A stretch of 27,645 bases of DNA from Halovenus sp. (GCA_003551945.1 PUNZ01000269.1:1-27645); one strand, 5' to 3'. Shown: positions 1 through 8,678, counted from the stretch's first letter. Translations and numbers: made by a program. The notes: generated by a model from the letters alone, not told the origin.

Positions 1-39
1 ATCGATTAAATCAACAGTCCCCACTAACCAAACAAGCCC

Positions 40-2142
40 TCACTCAACACCCTTCATTGAACTCTGTCCCGGCGGGAGGAACTTCTGAATCAGGTCGGGA
101 CTGGCAATCTTCCGGACGAAGGACTCATCAGCGAAGCGGGTTCGGAACTCTCGATAGACACGTTTTGCGATATCGTTTTGCGCATATTTCCCCGGTTCGA
201 CCTCAATAACGGACTCCGCGCGGTCGGACACAGCTGCTGGCGGGCCACCAACAACGCGCGTTTCTGGCTCGCAGGTTATCCCAACAGCAACGCCAACTGG
301 CACATCCCGGAAATACGTTCGGTCACCTCGAATTGCAAAGCCACCCTTTTCCAGAAACTCACCGCTTTCGGGCGTTTTCGAAACCTGAGTGTGGTCGACC
401 ATATAGGCATCGCCGGAGAACTTCGCATCTTTCCAGACCGACGAATACGAGACGGCAAACTGCGCGGCTTCCTCCTTCGAGCGCTCGGGGATGACGATAT
501 CTTCATCGTAGGATTCGCTCGGGTCAGTGGCTTTGAGCACCGTAACAGGTCCGCCGTGTGCCTGCGCGTGGAAAAACAGGTCCCCACGGTCCAGATACTT
601 CTTCACGATTTCCTCGTTCTGGTCGGCGTTGCGCCCACCGATTACTAAAAAGTCGTCGCTGGTGTAGAACCAACGAAACCGGTCATACCAGTTATCAGAC
701 TTTCGCACTGGGACGGATGAGCGCGCCAACCAGTCGATATCACGCTGTTCGCCGGCCTCTTCCTGGACAGCAGCGTCGCTGTCGTCGGCATCCCACTCAT
801 CGCGGCGCGATTTAATTTCCGCAAGCTCTTCTCTGGTATTTTCGATGGCCGCCTGTGCACCAGCTTTCTTCTCCTGGATGCGTTTTGACTCCTGATAGAG
901 TCTATCGGCGTTCTTTTCGACCCCATCGGAAACAAAGAGTCGCACCGGTTTGCCCTCAATGGAAACCGTCACCGTTCCCTCGCTGCCATCAACGCCTTTC
1001 ACCGCTTCTGCGGCGGCTATTCCCTGCTCTTTCCCTTGCTCGAAGCGCTCTTCGATTTCCTCCCACGGTGTCCCGTCGGTCCGAGCAGCGCGAACCGTCC
1101 GTAAAATCTCATCAACAAGGTCATAATGGGCATAGAGTGACTCTGCTTTCTGCTGTTCGGCTTCGGACTGCTCATCGAAATTGGAGATAGCCCCCTCCTG
1201 TTGGTCGATGATACGCTGTTTTTTCTCGATTTCCGCCTCAAAGTCAGGTCGTTGTGGCGCGGCGTGTTCGGCCTCGTCGCTATCCAAATTCGTCGCGTAG
1301 ATATCAAGCGCCTCGGTAAACCGGTCAAAGTGTTCCTCATCAAGATCTGCGTGTTCTTGCATCGGCAGCGGCGTGACATCGAGTGGCCGACCGTCGTCGG
1401 TGTAGAGCCGTGGGTCGAAATCTCCCGAAGCGATCTGCTCGCGAAGTCTCTCGACTTCGTTATAGACGGCATCAATCATCTCTTCGGTTACCTCCTCGAT
1501 ATCGACAACTTTCTCGACACCAGCGCGGGTACAGAGTTCCTCCGCCCAGATGCCACCAAAGTTGAGCCGCGTCGCAAGGGTTCGAACAAGGTCGGTATCG
1601 GAGTCTTCAATCCGCGCTTTGAAGTGGTCGCTGTCGACAGCAAGTGGGTTAAACCGCGCTTCGGGGTACTCATAAGGTGAGCCCGGAACAACCGTTCTGG
1701 ATTTTAGTCGCACCGTATTGAGACAATCGACGACTTCGCCAACGTTATCCAACACCGCGAGGTTTCCATCGCCAAACAGTTCTGCGACGATAGTCGTAGA
1801 TTCACCGCTCCGTTTGAACTCCAGACTGAGGATGCGGTCAAATTCGAACTGCTCAACGGAATCAAGATGTGCGCCTTCGAGTCTGTTGCGCAGCATCATC
1901 GCAAAGTTAGGTGGGCGTTCGGGTGCCTGTGGGACGCGCTCAGGGGTTGCCACCCGGACGTGTTTGAACTCGCCCGTATCAACGAGGAGTTCGATGCGTC
2001 CCAACTCATACTCACGCATTTTAAATCGAACAAGTCCATCATCGTAGAGATATACCTTCTCAACTCGCGCGCCCTCGTAGTTCGCAAGCTCGCGTTCGAG
2101 GGCAGCGAGGTCGACGCTGGTCAACTCTCGCTTTGGGTTCAT
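40..2142 (-). CDS. rqcH: NFACT-family ribosome quality control protein RqcH
   Basis: RqcH/Rqc2/NEMF proteins bind the peptidyl-tRNA left on a split large ribosomal subunit and, in bacteria and probably archaea, recruit tRNA-Ala to add C-terminal alanine tails that mark stalled chains. The 700-residue length fits the family. The N-terminal NFACT-N domain carries the FDRIL segment with the conserved Asp-Arg pair (D102, R103). A long central acidic, helical section looks like the coiled-coil arm, and the C-terminal NFACT-R region contains RWFYTSDDFLVIGGRNADQN. An upstream in-frame ATG at 2196 would add 18 Cys-rich residues unlike the family, so I start at MNPKREL. The gene is divergent from the PadR gene with a 130-bp gap. 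Family assignment is secure; alanine tailing in this organism is inferred. Confidence 0.93.
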   Translation of the reverse strand: MNPKRELTSVDLAALERELANYEGARVEKVYLYDDGLVRFKMREYELGRIELLVDTGEFKHVRVATPERVPQAPERPPNFAMMLRNRLEGAHLDSVEQFEFDRILSLEFKRSGESTTIVAELFGDGNLAVLDNVGEVVDCLNTVRLKSRTVVPGSPYEYPEARFNPLAVDSDHFKARIEDSDTDLVRTLATRLNFGGIWAEELCTRAGVEKVVDIEEVTEEMIDAVYNEVERLREQIASGDFDPRLYTDDGRPLDVTPLPMQEHADLDEEHFDRFTEALDIYATNLDSDEAEHAAPQRPDFEAEIEKKQRIIDQQEGAISNFDEQSEAEQQKAESLYAHYDLVDEILRTVRAARTDGTPWEEIEERFEQGKEQGIAAAEAVKGVDGSEGTVTVSIEGKPVRLFVSDGVEKNADRLYQESKRIQEKKAGAQAAIENTREELAEIKSRRDEWDADDSDAAVQEEAGEQRDIDWLARSSVPVRKSDNWYDRFRWFYTSDDFLVIGGRNADQNEEIVKKYLDRGDLFFHAQAHGGPVTVLKATDPSESYDEDIVIPERSKEEAAQFAVSYSSVWKDAKFSGDAYMVDHTQVSKTPESGEFLEKGGFAIRGDRTYFRDVPVGVAVGITCEPETRVVGGPPAAVSDRAESVIEVEPGKYAQNDIAKRVYREFRTRFADESFVRKIASPDLIQKFLPPGQSSMKGVE

Positions 2143-2241
2143 ACCCCACCCTTTACACAGCGACGGCAAAGAGGTGTCGCACCAGCATTTTCCCACTTCC
2201 GAGACTCCTGATGTGTTACCTGACTAGCCACACGATAGAAT

Positions 2242-2253
2242 TATTATATAATA
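2242..2253 (+). promoter_or_regulatory. Perfect AT palindrome over the PadR promoter TATA box
   Basis: TATTATATAATA is a perfect 12-bp palindrome centred about 25 nt upstream of the PadR start codon, where a leaderless haloarchaeal TATA box should lie. A GGGGAG run that could act as a ribosome binding site follows 7 nt before the ATG. A PadR dimer binding here would block TBP, so autoregulation is a reasonable inference. Confidence 0.5.
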
Positions 2254-2272
2254 GCTCAAAGGGGAGATTATA

Positions 2273-2563
2273 ATGTATGATTTGACTGGCTTCCAGCGTG
2301 ATATCCTGTACGTCACCGCCGGCCTGGATGAACCGCACGGCCTCGCTATCAAGGAAGAATTGGAGAACTACTACGAAAAAGAGATTCAGCACGGCCGTTT
2401 GTATCCGAATCTCGACACACTCGTAAACAAGGGACTTATCAAGAAAGGAGAAATTGATAAACGCACAAACTCCTATACCGTAACCCAGCGCGGTCGCCGT
2501 GAGATTGATTCCCGGACGGACTGGGAAGCGCAGTATCTTGACGAAGCCGACGTCTCGGTTTAA
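2273..2563 (+). CDS. PadR-family transcriptional regulator
   Basis: This is a 96-residue winged-helix protein. The N-terminal segment LTGFQRDILYVTAGL, the helix around HGLAIKEELENYY, and the recognition part HGRLYPNLDTLVNKGLIKKG with its wing are typical of PadR-like regulators, which bind DNA as dimers and often repress their own or adjacent genes. The length matches small haloarchaeal PadR proteins that lack a large C-terminal sensor domain. It is divergent from rqcH and ends 7 nt before the convergent metalloprotease gene, so it forms its own transcript. The palindromic TATA region upstream suggests autoregulation. The ligand and targets are unknown. Confidence 0.9.
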   Translation: MYDLTGFQRDILYVTAGLDEPHGLAIKEELENYYEKEIQHGRLYPNLDTLVNKGLIKKGEIDKRTNSYTVTQRGRREIDSRTDWEAQYLDEADVSV

Positions 2564-2570
2564 ACCGTCC

Positions 2571-3524
2571 CTACCTGGTTTCCATTCTCGCAATCCACGT
2601 AGTTGGCTCGTCGAGTTCTTCATCAGCCGGCAGCGTCTCCGGGCTCTCCCAGACCCGTCCAGCGAAGGCGATATCTCGCTCGGCAACAACCTGGTCGAAA
2701 AACTCCTTTCCTCGCTCATACTGTCGGCGTTTGACGCTCAGGCCAAGTAATCGCCGCATCAACTGTTCGAGCGGACCGCGGCCCTGTCTTCGCTGTTCCA
2801 GTTTGTGTCGGAGGTCAGCGTATTTATCATCGAATGCCCGGTCCATCACGAGTTCTGCATAACCCTCAACAGCCGTCATCGTCGTATCGAGTTCACCGAG
2901 TGACTCGCGGTCGACTGTTCCGTGTGAAAGGTTCTGAACCGCTTCCTCAACAGAGGCCTCAAGATGTGAGGATAGCCACGGTGCAGCCCCAAACTCCGCT
3001 GCGTGTGTCACCTCATGGAAGGCAATCCACCGGCGAAACCGGTCGTATGGAACGTCAAGCGTCGTTGCAACCTTGCGGATGTTTGGCCGGACAAAGTACA
3101 GCGCGTGGTCAGGGTTATCCGCGAGCAAAAGCGGGTCATACTGTCCAAGAACGTGCTCGCCAAGAAATGATAATGAGATAGCCATCGACCCAGTGTTTGC
3201 AACACGTGCGATACTGGGGACCGTTTCTGCCTGTTGTTCGAGCGGAGCCATCACGCGGCGGAACGTTTCGACGTTGGCGTCTATCCAGTGGTGTCGGTTC
3301 TGGATTTCGACACGGTCCGGCAAGGAAAACTGGAGTGCCGTCACCTCGCGAACACGGTCACGCGCATCCGCGACATCGGTTGCATAGCCCTGTTGTTCAG
3401 CCACGGGCATCTCGACCGAGCCCGGTGAAGTTGAGGCTTTTGCGGCATCAGTGACAGCAGCCCAGTCAACAGCACCCTCTCCTGATGCACCGGTGACAGC
3501 CCGAACGCTCCGAAAGAGACTCAT
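2571..3524 (-). CDS. Zinc-dependent metalloprotease, DUF2342 (F420-associated zincin) family
   Basis: This 317-residue protein has a HEVTH zinc-binding motif at residues 170-174 inside RWIAFHEVTHAAEFG. A downstream VEGYAE segment near residue 220 could supply the third ligand. This pattern matches the zincin-like family annotated as coenzyme F420 biosynthesis-associated or DUF2342, found in actinobacteria and haloarchaea; the substrate is not known. The ORF can be extended upstream to 3698 through 58 residues that are basic or hydrophobic and overlap the neighbouring gene, so I start at MSLFRSV. No signal peptide is visible, so a cytoplasmic protein is likely. It lies downstream of the small membrane protein on the same strand (61-nt gap). 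Confidence 0.85.
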   Translation of the reverse strand: MSLFRSVRAVTGASGEGAVDWAAVTDAAKASTSPGSVEMPVAEQQGYATDVADARDRVREVTALQFSLPDRVEIQNRHHWIDANVETFRRVMAPLEQQAETVPSIARVANTGSMAISLSFLGEHVLGQYDPLLLADNPDHALYFVRPNIRKVATTLDVPYDRFRRWIAFHEVTHAAEFGAAPWLSSHLEASVEEAVQNLSHGTVDRESLGELDTTMTAVEGYAELVMDRAFDDKYADLRHKLEQRRQGRGPLEQLMRRLLGLSVKRRQYERGKEFFDQVVAERDIAFAGRVWESPETLPADEELDEPTTWIARMETR

Positions 3525-3585
3525 AATAAATCGACGTGGTAGCTGGATAAAAGCCCTCGGTCGAACAGGATGAGTTGCGTTGCAG

Positions 3586-3882
3586 TTATTCCTCCCCACC
3601 GCGCCGGCGCTTGATGAGGGCCACAAGTGCAATGAGAACGACAACGACAGCAAACACACCGACAAGAGCGCCTTTTGGTGCTGTTGAGTCGTCATCAATC
3701 AGAAGTTCCTCCGTGCCCGTGTCGTCAGTCTGCATGGCTGACGCATCATCTTCGTTGGTTTCCAGGGATGGCCCGTCATCTTCGTCCGTCTCCGAAGACG
3801 TGAGTGTTTTACGCCCCTGACTGAACGGGAGGTTGACCGTAATACTCTCAAAATCAAGGTCGAGGACAGTGATATTTGCCAT
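3586..3882 (-). CDS. Small acidic protein with one C-terminal membrane anchor
   Basis: This 98-residue protein of unknown function starts MANITVLDLDFESITVNLPF, a beta-like head. An acidic Ser/Thr/Asp linker follows (about residues 28-68), then one strongly hydrophobic helix GALVGVFAVVVVLIALVALI and a basic stop-transfer end KRRRGGEE. This predicts an N-out, C-in single-span protein without a cleavable signal. A TATA-like TTATAT at 3907-3912 lies 25-30 nt upstream, consistent with leaderless transcription. Similar short haloarchaeal proteins are familiar to me but have no named function. It may be co-transcribed with the metalloprotease. Confidence 0.75.
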   Translation of the reverse strand: MANITVLDLDFESITVNLPFSQGRKTLTSSETDEDDGPSLETNEDDASAMQTDDTGTEELLIDDDSTAPKGALVGVFAVVVVLIALVALIKRRRGGEE

Positions 3883-3906
3883 ACCGTCTATTCGATTGGT
3901 ACTTTC

Positions 3907-3912
3907 TTATAT
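3907..3912 (-). promoter_or_regulatory. TATA box of the small anchored-protein gene
   Basis: TTATAT lies 25-30 nt before the ATG at 3882, the spacing of a leaderless archaeal promoter. No Shine-Dalgarno sequence is visible. Confidence 0.45.
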
Positions 3913-3992
3913 CTACGGTCTGGTGACAGCTGGCCACATCGGTAGACAGGCAAAGTGACAATACTAACATAGCTAGAGTCGACAGGTAGCGT

Positions 3993-5048
3993 ATGGAAAA
4001 GAAACAGCGCGAATTTCTTGACAATCTTCTTGAAACGGCGAGTCCATCCGGGTTTGAACATCCAGCACAACGTGTCTGGGTTGAGTACGTGTCATCGTTT
4101 GCAGATACCGTCGAAACCGATGCGTATGGGAACGCGATTGCGACGGTCGAAGGTGGGGACACGACAGTTGCAATCACTGGCCACAGCGACGAAATCGGCT
4201 TTATTGTCCGAGATATCGACGATAACGGCTTTGTCAACCTCGGTCGAATCGGGGGCTCTGACCGCACCGTCTCACGCGGCCAACATGTGACCATTCACAC
4301 GGATGACGGACCAGTGTCAGGCGTCATTGGGCAGACGGCAATACACCTGCGAGATGGTGACAATGACGGAGTTTCAGATATTGCCGAACAACACGTCGAC
4401 ATCGGAGCCGAAAGCGGTGAAGAGGCGGCAGAGCTCGTCGAACGTGGCGACCCAATCACCTTCACCCAGACAGTCACTGAGCTAGAAAACGAGCGAATCG
4501 CCGCACGTGGCCTCGACAACCGAATTGGTATCTGGGTGGCTGCCGAAGCACTCCGTCGCGCAGCGGAGCAAAATCCTGACGTAACGGTATGTGCGGTCAG
4601 TACGGTTCAAGAAGAGGTTGGTCTCCGCGGGGCGCGTATGGTTGGATTCGACCTTGCCCCTGATGTAGCAATCGCGACAGATGTGACCCATGCAACGGAT
4701 GGCCCAGATACCCCAGGCACGGCACAGACTGGGGTCGAGTTGGGAAGCGGCCCAACCGTCGCGCGCGGGAGTACCAACCACCCCCGTGTCGTCGAAGCGG
4801 TACGGACTGTCGCCGACAACGAGGAAATTGCCATTCAGATTGAGGCAACGGGTAATCGCACAGGAACGGATGCAGACGCCTTCTACACTGCTCGTGGCGG
4901 AATCCCGTCGCTGAACGTAGGTGTCCCTAACCGGTATATGCACACGCCCGTCGAAGTGATAGACCTTGGCGACCTCGATGCGACAGCGTCCCTACTCGGT
5001 GCATTTGCCGCCCAAGCGGCAGCGTACGAGTACAGCGTTTCCCTGTGA
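3993..5048 (+). CDS. M42-family metallopeptidase (TET-type aminopeptidase)
   Basis: This 351-residue protein is close to the usual M42 length. The binuclear metal-site residues can be read off: H64 in ITGHSDEIGF, D175 in ARGLDNRIG, the E207-E208 pair in VQEEVGLRG, D230 in IATDVTHATD and H317 in RYMHTPVE. M42 enzymes form dodecameric tetrahedral particles in the cytoplasm that trim peptides released by the proteasome. The gene is divergent from the small anchored-protein gene, with a 110-bp gap. No strong TATA box is evident. Substrate specificity cannot be predicted from sequence alone, and the family also includes enzymes annotated as endoglucanases. Confidence 0.94.
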   Translation: MEKKQREFLDNLLETASPSGFEHPAQRVWVEYVSSFADTVETDAYGNAIATVEGGDTTVAITGHSDEIGFIVRDIDDNGFVNLGRIGGSDRTVSRGQHVTIHTDDGPVSGVIGQTAIHLRDGDNDGVSDIAEQHVDIGAESGEEAAELVERGDPITFTQTVTELENERIAARGLDNRIGIWVAAEALRRAAEQNPDVTVCAVSTVQEEVGLRGARMVGFDLAPDVAIATDVTHATDGPDTPGTAQTGVELGSGPTVARGSTNHPRVVEAVRTVADNEEIAIQIEATGNRTGTDADAFYTARGGIPSLNVGVPNRYMHTPVEVIDLGDLDATASLLGAFAAQAAAYEYSVSL

Positions 5049-5090
5049 ATACGGCACAAAGACCACGCCACAGATGATTCGTTCCGGTAC

Positions 5091-5097
5091 GTTTAAG
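5091..5097 (+). promoter_or_regulatory. TATA box of the LSm-L37e-purF operon
   Basis: GTTTAAG lies 25-31 nt upstream of the LSm ATG, the position expected for a leaderless haloarchaeal promoter. No Shine-Dalgarno sequence precedes the ATG. Confidence 0.5.
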
Positions 5098-5121
5098 CAC
5101 CACTCGGGACCGGTGTATGAT

Positions 5122-5316
5122 ATGAGCGACAACGGAAATCGACCACTAGATGTGCTCGAATCATCAGTCGGCACCGCAGTGACTGTCGACCTCAAAGGCG
5201 GAGACCAGCTTGCTGGGACCTTGACAGGCTATGACCAGCATATGAATTTGGTTGTTGAGTCGGACGAAGACATAACGATTATACGCGGCGATAACGTCGT
5301 ATCGATACGTCCATGA
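5122..5316 (+). CDS. Sm-like archaeal RNA-binding protein (LSm)
   Basis: This 64-residue protein is a complete short Sm fold. Sm1 covers VLESSVGTAVTVDLKGGDQLAGTLTGYDQHMNLVV and Sm2 ends in IIRGDNVVSI. The DQHMNLV and IRGDNV motifs hold the uridine-binding residues of the family. Archaeal LSm proteins form heptameric rings that bind U-rich RNA. I chose the ATG at 5122 because MSDNGNRPLD is a typical haloarchaeal start; the longer in-frame ORF would overlap the M42 gene. Its stop overlaps the L37e start in ATGA, a classic translational-coupling arrangement conserved for LSm and L37e in many archaea. Confidence 0.95.
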   Translation: MSDNGNRPLDVLESSVGTAVTVDLKGGDQLAGTLTGYDQHMNLVVESDEDITIIRGDNVVSIRP

Positions 5317-5483
5317 CCAAAGGAACTGCGAGTCAGGGTAAGAAGAACACGACGACACATGTTAAGTGTCGCCGCTGCGGAAACAAATCCTATCACGTAA
5401 AGAAAGGAGTTTGCGCCTCGTGTGGCTTCGGAAAGTCTGCGAAACGTCGCGACTATGCCTGGCAATCGAAAGCTGGCGAATAA
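5313..5483 (+). CDS. rpl37e: Large ribosomal subunit protein eL37 (L37e)
   Basis: This 56-residue basic zinc-ribbon ribosomal protein reads MTKGTASQGKKNTTTHVKCR at its start. The zinc site is CRRCG followed by CASCGFG. The sequence is typical of archaeal L37e, which binds 23S rRNA in the large subunit. The start ATG overlaps the LSm stop codon, and the stop lies one base before the purF ATG, so the three genes form one tightly packed operon. Confidence 0.96.
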   Translation: MTKGTASQGKKNTTTHVKCRRCGNKSYHVKKGVCASCGFGKSAKRRDYAWQSKAGE

Positions 5484-5484
5484 C

Positions 5485-6927
5485 ATGCAAGAAAAGTGCG
5501 GTGTGGTTGGCATCTCACTTGCCGACCGTGACGCCGCTCGACCACTCTATTACTCATTGTACGCGCTCCAGCACCGCGGCCAGGAGTCCGCGGGCATCGT
5601 TACACACGATGGTTTTCAACAACACGAGCACGTCGAGATGGGACTGGTCGGCGACGTCTTCGACAACGGCGATTTAGCAACGCTTAACGGGGCAAACGGG
5701 ATTGGACATGTCCGGTATCCAACCGCCGGTGGCGTCAACGCCTGCTGTGCCCAACCGTTTTCCGTCTCGTTCAAAAGTGGGTCACTCGGCCTTGCACACA
5801 ACGGGAATCTCGTCAACGCCGATGACGTCCGAGAAAACCTGGCAAATCAGGGCCATGCCTTCACCTCAAACGGCGATACGGAAGTGATTGCCCACGACAT
5901 TGCCCGGAACCTCCTCGAAGCGGACCTTGTTCGGGCCGTCAAATCTACGATGGAGCGGATTCACGGCTCGTATTCGTTGACGATTATGCACGATGAGACC
6001 GTTCTTGGCGTTCGAGACCCACAGGGGAATCGCCCTCTGTGTATCGGGGAACTCGAGGACGGATACGTGATTGCCTCGGAATCTGCGGCGATTGATACCT
6101 TGGATGGCGAACTGGTTCGTGACGTTCGCCCTGGTGAACTCATCGTCCTCGAATCAGATGGGTCAGGCTTTGACTCCTACCAACTCTTTGATGAGCCACA
6201 GTCTGCACACTGCTTTTTCGAGCACGTCTACTTTGCACGTCCGGACTCTATCATGAACGGGGAACTGGTCTATGATGTTCGCCGTGACCTCGGGAGACAG
6301 CTCTGGGAGGAATCAGGCATTGAGACGGATGTCGTCATGCCTGTGCCGGACTCCGGCCGGGCGTTCGCGTCGGGCTATGCTGAAGCCGCCACTGAAGAAG
6401 GTGCAAAGACCGAGTTTGCTGAAGGCCTAATGAAAAATCGGTATGTCGGGCGGACGTTTATTATGCCGACGCAAGATGAGCGCGAGCGAGCTGTTCGACT
6501 CAAACTCAACCCAATTAAATCGACAATCGAAGGGAAAACCGTCACTCTGATTGACGACTCTATCGTCCGTGGAACGACATCCAAACAACTTATTGAACTA
6601 CTCCGGGATGCCGGTGCCGAAGAAATCCATCTTCGGATTGGGGCTCCTGCAATCGTCGCACCGTGTTATTTCGGCATCGATATGGCCAGCCGTGACGAGC
6701 TCATCGCAGCCGATAAAACGGGTACTGAAATTGAAGACGAAATTGGGGCTGACAGTCTGAGTTATCTCTCTATTGAAGGCATTACGAATGCACTCGGCTC
6801 AGACCGTGCGGACCTCTGTTTTGGCTGTGTCACTGGAGAGTATCCGTACGACGTTGTCGGCGAGGCGACGGACCGAGACGTCACTCGACCGTCGATAGTC
6901 GACGAGACAATGAGTGCGGACGATTAA
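5485..6927 (+). CDS. purF: Amidophosphoribosyltransferase
   Basis: PurF makes 5-phosphoribosylamine from PRPP and glutamine, the first committed step of purine synthesis. The 480-residue protein starts MQEKCGVVGI, so cleavage of a four-residue propeptide would expose the nucleophile C5. The class II amidotransferase domain includes LQHRGQESAG, and the phosphoribosyltransferase loop is IDDSIVRGTT (356-365). Four cysteines (C243, C394, C445, C448) match the [4Fe-4S] ligands of the Bacillus-type enzyme, so an Fe-S form is expected. I start at 5485, one base after the L37e stop; a longer in-frame ORF would read over L37e. A strong hairpin follows the stop. Confidence 0.97.
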   Translation: MQEKCGVVGISLADRDAARPLYYSLYALQHRGQESAGIVTHDGFQQHEHVEMGLVGDVFDNGDLATLNGANGIGHVRYPTAGGVNACCAQPFSVSFKSGSLGLAHNGNLVNADDVRENLANQGHAFTSNGDTEVIAHDIARNLLEADLVRAVKSTMERIHGSYSLTIMHDETVLGVRDPQGNRPLCIGELEDGYVIASESAAIDTLDGELVRDVRPGELIVLESDGSGFDSYQLFDEPQSAHCFFEHVYFARPDSIMNGELVYDVRRDLGRQLWEESGIETDVVMPVPDSGRAFASGYAEAATEEGAKTEFAEGLMKNRYVGRTFIMPTQDERERAVRLKLNPIKSTIEGKTVTLIDDSIVRGTTSKQLIELLRDAGAEEIHLRIGAPAIVAPCYFGIDMASRDELIAADKTGTEIEDEIGADSLSYLSIEGITNALGSDRADLCFGCVTGEYPYDVVGEATDRDVTRPSIVDETMSADD

Positions 6928-6930
6928 GCC

Positions 6931-6958
6931 GGCCACCAGTTCGGTTGTGTGGTGGGCC
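6931..6958 (+). terminator. GC-rich hairpin directly after purF
   Basis: GGCCACCA and TGGTGGGCC pair, with one bulged base, around an 11-nt loop, three bases after the purF stop. A second small hairpin (GAACC/GGTTC, 6964-6979) follows. No clear T tract follows, so this may be an RNA processing or stability structure or a leader for the next gene rather than a true terminator. Confidence 0.4.
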
Positions 6959-6998
6959 AAGGCGAACCTCCTTTGGTTCTCTAAGCCAAAAAATAGCT

Positions 6999-7436
6999 AT
7001 GAGTCTGCCAATTGACCCATCACGAATTGACCCCGAAGACATCGGTGAAGAAACACAGACGCTCGAGATGGAACACGAAGAGGCAGTTGAGCACGTCCGT
7101 GCGGTGGCAGAGAAAGCAGGATTCGGTGTCCCCGTCGAGTTTTCGCCATCGGAACTGTTGAACGAGAAAGTCGATGCGGACAGGGACCCGTATTATGTCT
7201 TAGGAGCGTGTAATCCCGCGATGGCCGACCGGGCACTTGATGAAACGTTGAAGCAAGGGGCGTTGTTCCCCTGTAACTTCGTTATCTGGGAAGAAGAGCC
7301 GGGAACACAGGTAGTCTATCACCTCTCAATTATGCGGATTGCACGGCTGATTGGCATTGCACCTGACAACGAGGAATGGGAGTCAATCGTTGAAGATACC
7401 GGTGAGCTTGTATCCGCATTCTTCGAGGAACTATAA
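6999..7436 (+). CDS. DUF302 domain-containing protein
   Basis: This 145-residue soluble protein carries the DUF302 signature: an N-terminal helix with AVEHVRAVAEKAGFGV, then YYVLGACNPAMADRALDETL and LFPCNFVIWEE. DUF302 is a small alpha/beta fold found in many bacteria and archaea, with no settled biochemical role. I start at MSLPIDPS because the 18 upstream in-frame residues fall in the structured region after purF and look non-coding. It is on the purF strand with a 71-nt gap, so read-through is possible, and it converges on the trans-sulfuration gene. Confidence 0.85.
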   Translation: MSLPIDPSRIDPEDIGEETQTLEMEHEEAVEHVRAVAEKAGFGVPVEFSPSELLNEKVDADRDPYYVLGACNPAMADRALDETLKQGALFPCNFVIWEEEPGTQVVYHLSIMRIARLIGIAPDNEEWESIVEDTGELVSAFFEEL

Positions 7437-7457
7437 CGGACACTTGTTCTGGCCGCG

Positions 7458-8678
7458 CTATTGATTTCTCACGCGCTGTTGGTGAGTTGAGCGGACTGCC
7501 GCAAGCCCGTGTTCGAAATCTGCGATTAAATCCTCAATCGCTTCCAGTCCGACCGAGACGCGGATGAGGCCATCACCAATGCCTACCGCCGCACGCCGCT
7601 CCGCACCAAGCGGTTCGTGTGTCATCGTCGCCGGGTGATTGACGAGCGTCTCGACGCCACCGAGACTAACTGCGAGGGTTGCAACCTGTAATGACTCACA
7701 GAATGCTTTCGCTTCAGGGATACCCCCAACCAAGTCAAACGAGAGCACACCGCCGTAGCCGGTCATTTGTGCGCGAGCGATGTCGTGTTGTGGATGGCTT
7801 TCAAGTCCGGGATACCGAACCTGTTCGACGAGGTCGTGCGTGGTGAGGAACTCGGCCAGTGCTGTCGCATTGGCTTCGTGCTGTCGCATCCGCATCGGGA
7901 GTGTTTTGATACCACGGCTAAGAAGGTAGCTGTCGAACGGTGAGAGTTGGTTCCCCAACGCCACCTGCTGGAGGAACTGGACAGACTCAGCAATCGTCTC
8001 AGAGTCCGTCACGAGCGCTCCACCAACGCCGTCAGAGTGACCGTTCAGATATTTGGTGGTACTGTGTGCAACGAGGTCGGCTCCAAGGTCGAGCGGTCGC
8101 TGGTGGTACGGACTGGCAAAGGTATTATCCACACCGAACACCGCGTCATTGTGGTCAGCAAGTTGCGCGATTGCTTTGATATCACAGAGTTGAATCAGTG
8201 GGTTTGTTGGCGTTTCCATCCAGACAAGCGCCGTCTCTGGGCGGACAGCAGACTCGACTGCGTCGGTTTCTCGAGCGTCGACAAACTCTACATCGATGTT
8301 GAGATGCTCGTCAAACAGCCCTTCGAACATTCGCCGTGTCCCCGCATAGAGGTCGTCAAAGGCCACAACGTGGTCGCCTGGATTGACAACCGAGAGCAGG
8401 GCTGTCGAGATGGCTGCCGTCCCCGAAGAAAACGTAAAGCCGAACTCGCCACCTTCGAGGCCGGCAATCTGCTGTTCGACGGCAAACCGTGTTGGGTTCG
8501 ACAGTCGTTGATAGATGAACTCCCCTTGCTCTGGGTCGATATCCTCAAGACTCATCTCCTGGTCAATTCCCGGCAACTCATACGTTGAAGAAAGGTGTAT
8601 CGGGCTGGCTACGTCACCATCTTGCCAGTGAACCCACTCCGCAACCGCTCGCGTCTCGAATTCATGGTTTGACCACAT
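7458..8678 (-). CDS. PLP-dependent trans-sulfuration enzyme (cystathionine gamma-synthase/lyase type)
   Basis: This 406-residue Cys/Met-metabolism PLP enzyme has its Schiff-base lysine at K209 in AHSTTKYLNGHSD, with SSGTAAI near residue 85, METPTNP near 155 and the PLP-contact motif GVDNTFASP near 183. Family members make or split cystathionine or act directly on O-acetyl/O-succinyl-homoserine, so the exact reaction (MetB, MetC or MetZ type) cannot be fixed here. The start MWSNHEFETRAVAEW fits family alignments, where an ETRAV-like segment is near the N-terminus. A TATA-like element 25-34 nt upstream supports a leaderless transcript. It converges on the DUF302 gene. Confidence 0.9.
   Translation of the reverse strand: MWSNHEFETRAVAEWVHWQDGDVASPIHLSSTYELPGIDQEMSLEDIDPEQGEFIYQRLSNPTRFAVEQQIAGLEGGEFGFTFSSGTAAISTALLSVVNPGDHVVAFDDLYAGTRRMFEGLFDEHLNIDVEFVDARETDAVESAVRPETALVWMETPTNPLIQLCDIKAIAQLADHNDAVFGVDNTFASPYHQRPLDLGADLVAHSTTKYLNGHSDGVGGALVTDSETIAESVQFLQQVALGNQLSPFDSYLLSRGIKTLPMRMRQHEANATALAEFLTTHDLVEQVRYPGLESHPQHDIARAQMTGYGGVLSFDLVGGIPEAKAFCESLQVATLAVSLGGVETLVNHPATMTHEPLGAERRAAVGIGDGLIRVSVGLEAIEDLIADFEHGLAAVRSTHQQRVRNQ

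Noticed and set aside
178..648. A 156-residue plus-strand open frame
   Set aside because: It lies fully inside rqcH on the other strand and shows no family features or acidic composition.
7947..8588. A 213-residue plus-strand open frame
   Set aside because: It is a shadow of the trans-sulfuration enzyme, whose active-site motifs are intact on the minus strand; the shadow is basic and Cys/Trp-rich.
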